Shown here: positions 13,608 through 17,213 of the stretch, one piece after another | Layout: each line of letters starts with the position of its first letter | Position numbering within the stretch: position 1 is the stretch's first letter | The notes under the pieces: generated by a model | What the model saw: the letters and a program-made list of their open reading frames with translations, nothing else | Told to the model about the DNA's origin: nothing | Database searches by the model: none | Made by a program: the position numbers and the translations under genes | NCBI GenBank assembly: GCA_900319195.1 | Contig: ONNL01000087.1 | Coordinates: 1 to 17,213, forward strand | Origin: an uncultured Ruminococcus sp. | Lineage (GTDB): Bacteria; Bacillota; Clostridia; Oscillospirales; Ruminococcaceae | Reading direction: 5' to 3' | Length of the DNA: 17,213 nt

Positions 13608-13624
13608 TATAGCTTCAAGCTATT
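13608..13624 (+). promoter_or_regulatory. Palindromic LysR-type (Met-box-like) operator upstream of metE
   Basis: ATAGCTT-C-AAGCTAT (13609-13623) is a perfect 15-base palindrome that fits the T-N11-A rule for LysR recognition sites. Its centre is about 65 bases before the inferred metE transcript start, the usual place for a LysR recognition site. With flanks it reads TATAGCTTCAAGCTATT, close to the streptococcal Met-box, which I recall as TATAGTTT-N-AAACTATA. Confidence 0.7.
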
Positions 13625-13646
13625 TCAAACCCATAAAAAGATGTAT

Positions 13647-13674
13647 TTTACAATTCCTATCAAAATGATATAAT
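13647..13674 (+). promoter_or_regulatory. Sigma-A promoter for metE-metF
   Basis: TTTACA (13647-13652) and perfect TATAAT (13669-13674) are 16 bases apart. Transcription should start near 13681, leaving a leader of only about 32 bases before the metE ATG. This is too short for a SAM riboswitch, B12 riboswitch or T-box. Confidence 0.75.
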
Positions 13675-13712
13675 ATAAATATCGAAATAAAATTTGACAG
13701 GAGAATCGTAAA

Positions 13713-15983
13713 ATGAAAACATCAGTTATCGGCTTCCCTCGCGTTGGAGCAAACAGGGAGCTTAAATTCGCAACAGAAAAATATTTCAGAAATGAGCTCA
13801 CCGAGGAGCAGCTCCTTGGCACAGCAGCGGAGCTCCGCAGACTTGCGTGGGAGCGTCAGCAGAAAAACGGCATCAGCTTCATTCCGTCGAATGACTTCTC
13901 ATTCTATGACGGTATGCTCGACACGCTCTTCCTCTTTGACCTCGTCCCCGAGGAGTACAGGAGCCTTGGACTTTCGCCTCTTGACACATATTTTGCGGCT
14001 GCAAGAGGATATCAGGGCGAGAGCGGCGACGTAAAGGCGCTCGCAATGAAAAAGTGGTTCAACACCAACTACCACTACATCGTCCCCGAGATCGACGAGG
14101 GAGCGCAGTTCAGACTTGTCGGCACAAAGCCGTTTGACGAATACAGGGAGGCGAAGGCTCTCGGCATCGAGACTACTCCCACCGTTATCGGACCCTATAC
14201 CTTCCTCAGACTTGCAAAATTCAGAGGCGGCAGGACTCGCTGTGACCTCTTCGAGTCGGCAGTGCTTGCGTACAGCGAGCTCCTGAGCAGATTTGAGGGA
14301 CTCGGCTGCAAGTGGCTGCGCTTAGACGAGCCTGCACTTGTTTACGACCTCTCCGACGAGGACGTGCGCTTCTTCAAGTCGCTGTATATCGCGCTTCTTT
14401 CGCATAAGGGCGGCGTGAAGGTACTGCTCGGGACATACTTCGGAGATGTCCGCGACAGCTATTGTGAGATAGTCGGACTTGACTTTGACGGTATCGGACT
14501 TGACTTCATCGAGGGCAGACAGACTGCCGCTCTCATCGAGAAATACGGCTTCCCGAGGGATAAGGTGCTCTTTGCAGGCGTTGTGAACGGAAAGAACATC
14601 TGGCGCAACCACTATGACAAGTCCCTTTCGATTATCGAGGGACTCAAAAAGCAGGGGACAGAGACCGTTATTTCGACATCATGCTCGCTTCTGCACGTAC
14701 CGTTCACGCTTGAGAGCGAGACAAAGCTCCCGGATGATGTGAGGGCGCACTTTGCGTTTGCCTATGAAAAGCTTGAGGAGCTCCGCGACCTCGGCAGTCT
14801 TGCGGACGGCGAACACAGCGCCGCTCTTGACGCTAACCGCCGCCTTTTTGACGGTGAGCGCTATGAGAAGAACACGGCTGTTCTGAAAAGGGCAGAGGCA
14901 GTCAGCGACAGCGATTACACCCGACTTCCCGCCTTTGAGGAGCGCGAAAGGATACAGAAGGCGGAGTTCGGTCTGCCTGTCTTCCCGACCACGACTATCG
15001 GCTCGTTCCCTCAGACTGCCGACGTAAAGGCAAACCGCTCGGCATTCAAAAAGCATGAGATAGGGGAGCAGACCTACAAGGAGTTCAACCGCCGCAAGAT
15101 AGCGGAGTGCATTGCTTTTCAGGAGGAGATAGGCCTTGATGTGCTCGTGCACGGCGAATTCGAGCGCAACGACATGGTCGAGTATTTCGGTGAGAACCTC
15201 GACGGCTTCCTCTTTACCGAGAAGGCATGGGTGCAGTCCTACGGCACGCGCTGTGTAAAGCCGCCGATAATCTGGGGCGACGTATCTCGCAGAAAGCCGA
15301 TAACTGTGGAGTGGTCGGTCTACGCGCAGAGCCTTACGAAAAAATGCGTGAAGGGAATGCTGACGGGTCCCGTGACGATACTCAACTGGTCGTTTCCGAG
15401 AGAGGACATCTCACTGAGGGAATCGACATTGCAGATAGCGCTTGCTGTACGTGACGAGGTGCTCGACCTTGAGAAAAACGGCATACGCATAATTCAGATA
15501 GACGAGGCGGCGCTCCGCGAAAAGCTCCCCCTCAGAAAGACCGACTGGTACAGCGAGTATCTCGATTGGGCGATACCTGCCTTCCGCCTTGTCCACAGCG
15601 GAGTAAAGCCCGAGACACAGATACACACGCATATGTGTTACAGCGAATTCACGGATATTATCCCTGCGATAGACAGCATGGACGCTGATGTCATCACCTT
15701 TGAGGCTTCACGCTCCGACCTCCAGATACTTGATTCGCTCAGGGAGAATGATTTCCGCACAGAAGTAGGTCCCGGAGTGTACGACATACATTCTCCGCGA
15801 GTGCCGTCCGTGCAGGAGATAACAGATGTGCTGAGGAAGATACTCACGAGGGTAGACAGCGGAAAGCTCTGGGTGAATCCCGACTGCGGACTCAAGACAA
15901 GAGGTACCGAGGAGACTGAAAAGAGTCTGAAAAACCTTGTTGAAGCCGCAAGGACTATACGCAGAGAGTATGAGGTGAAGTGA
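13713..15983 (+). CDS. metE: Cobalamin-independent methionine synthase
   Basis: MetE transfers the methyl group of 5-methyl-tetrahydropteroyl-triglutamate to homocysteine, giving methionine. The 756 residues match the family (about 750). The N-terminal barrel starts with IGFPRVGANRELKFATEKYF, and the linker leads to the catalytic barrel, which begins near FPTTTIGSFPQT. The zinc ligands are all present: His640 and Cys642 (THMCYSEF), Glu664 (TFEASRS) and Cys725 (NPDCGLKTR). GPVTILNW and IQIDEAALRE, of the homocysteine and folate sites, are also intact, so it should be active. CAGGAGA precedes the ATG at good spacing. metF follows after one base. The operator upstream and the adjacent LysR gene point to methionine-dependent control. 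Confidence 0.98.
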   Translation: MKTSVIGFPRVGANRELKFATEKYFRNELTEEQLLGTAAELRRLAWERQQKNGISFIPSNDFSFYDGMLDTLFLFDLVPEEYRSLGLSPLDTYFAAARGYQGESGDVKALAMKKWFNTNYHYIVPEIDEGAQFRLVGTKPFDEYREAKALGIETTPTVIGPYTFLRLAKFRGGRTRCDLFESAVLAYSELLSRFEGLGCKWLRLDEPALVYDLSDEDVRFFKSLYIALLSHKGGVKVLLGTYFGDVRDSYCEIVGLDFDGIGLDFIEGRQTAALIEKYGFPRDKVLFAGVVNGKNIWRNHYDKSLSIIEGLKKQGTETVISTSCSLLHVPFTLESETKLPDDVRAHFAFAYEKLEELRDLGSLADGEHSAALDANRRLFDGERYEKNTAVLKRAEAVSDSDYTRLPAFEERERIQKAEFGLPVFPTTTIGSFPQTADVKANRSAFKKHEIGEQTYKEFNRRKIAECIAFQEEIGLDVLVHGEFERNDMVEYFGENLDGFLFTEKAWVQSYGTRCVKPPIIWGDVSRRKPITVEWSVYAQSLTKKCVKGMLTGPVTILNWSFPREDISLRESTLQIALAVRDEVLDLEKNGIRIIQIDEAALREKLPLRKTDWYSEYLDWAIPAFRLVHSGVKPETQIHTHMCYSEFTDIIPAIDSMDADVITFEASRSDLQILDSLRENDFRTEVGPGVYDIHSPRVPSVQEITDVLRKILTRVDSGKLWVNPDCGLKTRGTEETEKSLKNLVEAARTIRREYEVK

Positions 15984-15984
15984 A

Positions 15985-16896
15985 ATGTCAGACCGAAGGA
16001 CCACGTTTTCGATAGAGGTTTTCCCTCCGAAGAATGACACACCCGTGGAGTCGATATACTCCACACTTGACGGCTTGTCGGGGATAGCTCCCGACTTCAT
16101 AAGCTGTACCTACGGCGCAGGCGGAAACGGCACAAAGAATGCGACTATCGACATCTGCCGAGTTATCAGCGAAAATTATCATATCCCGTCAGTTGCTCAC
16201 CTCACCTGCGTAAACAGCGCGAGGGAGGATATTGACGAGGTCATTGCTCAGCTCCGCGAAAACCATATTGACAGCGTGCTTGCTCTCCGCGGAGACAGGA
16301 ACCCGAACATCGAGCCGAAGGACGATTTCCACCACGCGAGCGAGCTCATAGCTTATCTCAGGGAGAATGCTCCCGAGCTGCATATCTCCGCGGCTTGCTA
16401 TCCCGAAACTCATGTTGACAGCAGGTCTGCCGTGACCGATATCTACTACATGAAGGAAAAGGAAAGCTGCGGTGCTGAGCGCTTCATCTCTCAGCTCTTC
16501 TTCAATAACGACGACTACTATGAGTTCCTCGAAAAGACGCAGATAGCAGGGATAAAAAGTCCCATTGAGGCAGGGATAATGCCGGTTACGAGCAAGAAGA
16601 GCGTCATGCGTATGATATCAATTTGCGGAGCAAGTCTCCCGAAAAAGCTCACGCGCATACTCAATAAATATGAGGACGACCCCGAGTCCCTCCGTGAAGC
16701 AGGCATTGCCTACGCGATAGGTCAGATTAGCGACCTCATCGCCAACGACGTGGACGGCATACACCTCTATGCAATGAACAAGCCCGATATTGCACAGCAG
16801 ATATACTCGGCTGTAAGGAATCAGCTGAGCAGCCGCCCGTCAAGAGCGAGGGTACAGCTTCTCCGAGAGCCGCGAACAGTGAATGCACAGATATAG
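15985..16896 (+). CDS. metF: 5,10-methylenetetrahydrofolate reductase
   Basis: MetF reduces 5,10-methylene-THF to 5-methyl-THF with FAD, supplying the methyl donor for MetE. At 303 residues it has the bacterial single-domain length. Visible are IEVFPPK with catalytic Glu11, TYGAGG (42-47), AHLTCVN (71-77) and ALRGD (100-104), whose Asp contacts FAD, then CYPETH (about 137-142). RFISQLFFNNDDYYEFL and AGIMPVTS follow in the C-terminal half. The ATG is one base after the metE stop; GAGGTGA inside the last metE codons serves as ribosome site, so the two are translationally coupled. A terminator follows 8 bases after the stop. Confidence 0.97.
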   Translation: MSDRRTTFSIEVFPPKNDTPVESIYSTLDGLSGIAPDFISCTYGAGGNGTKNATIDICRVISENYHIPSVAHLTCVNSAREDIDEVIAQLRENHIDSVLALRGDRNPNIEPKDDFHHASELIAYLRENAPELHISAACYPETHVDSRSAVTDIYYMKEKESCGAERFISQLFFNNDDYYEFLEKTQIAGIKSPIEAGIMPVTSKKSVMRMISICGASLPKKLTRILNKYEDDPESLREAGIAYAIGQISDLIANDVDGIHLYAMNKPDIAQQIYSAVRNQLSSRPSRARVQLLREPRTVNAQI

Positions 16897-16903
16897 GATA
16901 ATT

Positions 16904-16940
16904 CCGCCCGATAGCTGAATATCGGGCGGCTTTTGTGTTT
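16904..16940 (+). terminator. Rho-independent terminator after metF
   Basis: CCGCCCGATA (16904-16913) and TATCGGGCGG (16920-16929) form a perfect 10-bp GC-rich stem with a GCTGAA loop. CTTTTGTGTTT follows as the T-rich tail. It ends the metE-metF unit. Confidence 0.92.
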
Positions 16941-17002
16941 ATTGCAGGTGATAATGTGTTGAAAATTTCAGATGCTTGTCATGTAGTTTTCCACGTCGGT
17001 TA

Positions 17003-17031
17003 TTGACTAATAATACAGAAAGCAGTATAAT
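17003..17031 (+). promoter_or_regulatory. Sigma-A promoter for the right-edge membrane gene
   Basis: TTGACT (17003-17008) and perfect TATAAT (17026-17031) are 17 bases apart and lie 42 bases before the next start codon. Confidence 0.85.
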
Positions 17032-17073
17032 TTTAATAGAAGGTATGACGCATTTTCCAAAAAGGAGTTTTTT

Positions 17074-17213
17074 ATGAGGGCATCATTGAACGGCGAGAAA
17101 AAAAGGGACAAGCTCCACGACATCAGGAGGATACTGAATATAGCCGCGGTGGTCGTCTGGGTCGGACTTGTTGTGCTGTGCTTCATAAACCGCGACAGGA
17201 TAACCATTGACTC
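17074..17213 (+). CDS. Membrane protein N-terminus, possibly TVP38/TMEM64 (VTT) family, cut by window edge
   Basis: An ATG follows AAAGGAG at 6-base spacing and opens a frame that runs off the window after 46 codons. The visible part has a basic, Lys/Arg-rich N-terminus (about 1-21), one membrane span (about 24-42, IAAVVVWVGLVVLCF) and then INRDRITIDS. The short cytosolic head, single span and RDRIT-type extracytoplasmic segment resemble the start of clostridial SNARE-associated (VTT/DedA-like) proteins, but too little is present for a firm family call. It has its own promoter and is the first gene of a new unit. Confidence 0.75.
   Translation, partial: MRASLNGEKKRDKLHDIRRILNIAAVVVWVGLVVLCFINRDRITID

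Noticed and set aside
13535..13712. SAM riboswitch or T-box upstream of metE
   Set aside because: No terminator/antiterminator pair, no T-box core and no SAM-riboswitch-like stems are visible, and the promoter lies only about 40 bases before the start codon.
1..17213. CRISPR array, insertion sequence, phage or integrated element
   Set aside because: No regularly spaced direct repeats, no transposase or integrase frame and no long terminal repeats. The one tRNA gene is not flanked by a partial copy of its 3' end in this window.

Overview
The window reads as chromosomal DNA of an anaerobic Firmicute close to Ruminococcus (Oscillospiraceae). I infer this from protein style (LepA, RlmB and MetE of clostridial type), AGGAG-type ribosome sites, TTG starts, sigma-A promoters close to TTGACA-17-TATAAT, and moderate GC with AT-rich intergenic DNA. 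It looks like a stable chromosomal segment: I see no transposase, integrase, phage gene or CRISPR array.

Layout. (1) Bases 1-2701, minus strand: lepA (EF4 GTPase), a small membrane protein, a zinc-ribbon membrane protein and the first 17 codons of hemW, tightly packed in one operon with a strong promoter upstream of lepA. (2) Bases 2759-7780, plus strand: rlmB (23S rRNA methyltransferase), an 844-residue membrane protein that looks like a catalytically dead P-type ATPase, and a LytR-CpsA-Psr (LCP) wall-polymer ligase with a long glutamine-rich cytosolic tail, then a terminator. (3) Bases 7814-7989, minus strand: a tRNA-Pro(GGG) with its own consensus promoter and terminator. (4) Bases 8075-9730: an htrA/degP-type membrane-anchored serine protease with a repeat-rich upstream region and a terminator. 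(5) Bases 9735-12605: a consensus promoter, a polytopic GT-C-like membrane protein and an overlapping polyprenyl-phosphate glycosyltransferase (GT2), then two hairpins. (6) Bases 12632-16934: a LysR-type regulator, then metE and metF under one promoter, with a palindrome of LysR/Met-box type centred near -65 of metE, then a terminator. (7) From 17003: a promoter and the N-terminus of a membrane protein cut by the window edge.

How the genes fit together: metF makes 5-methyl-tetrahydrofolate, which metE uses to methylate homocysteine without cobalamin. The neighbouring LysR protein is the likely regulator, since the short metE leader has no room for a SAM riboswitch or T-box. The GT2 and GT-C proteins look like a two-part machine that loads a sugar on a lipid carrier and transfers it outside the membrane. 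LCP, HtrA and the pseudo-ATPase add a cell-envelope theme. The most unusual item is the P-type ATPase-like protein, which keeps the fold landmarks of a P1B ATPase but has lost the phosphorylation motif, the TGE loop and the GDGxND motif.
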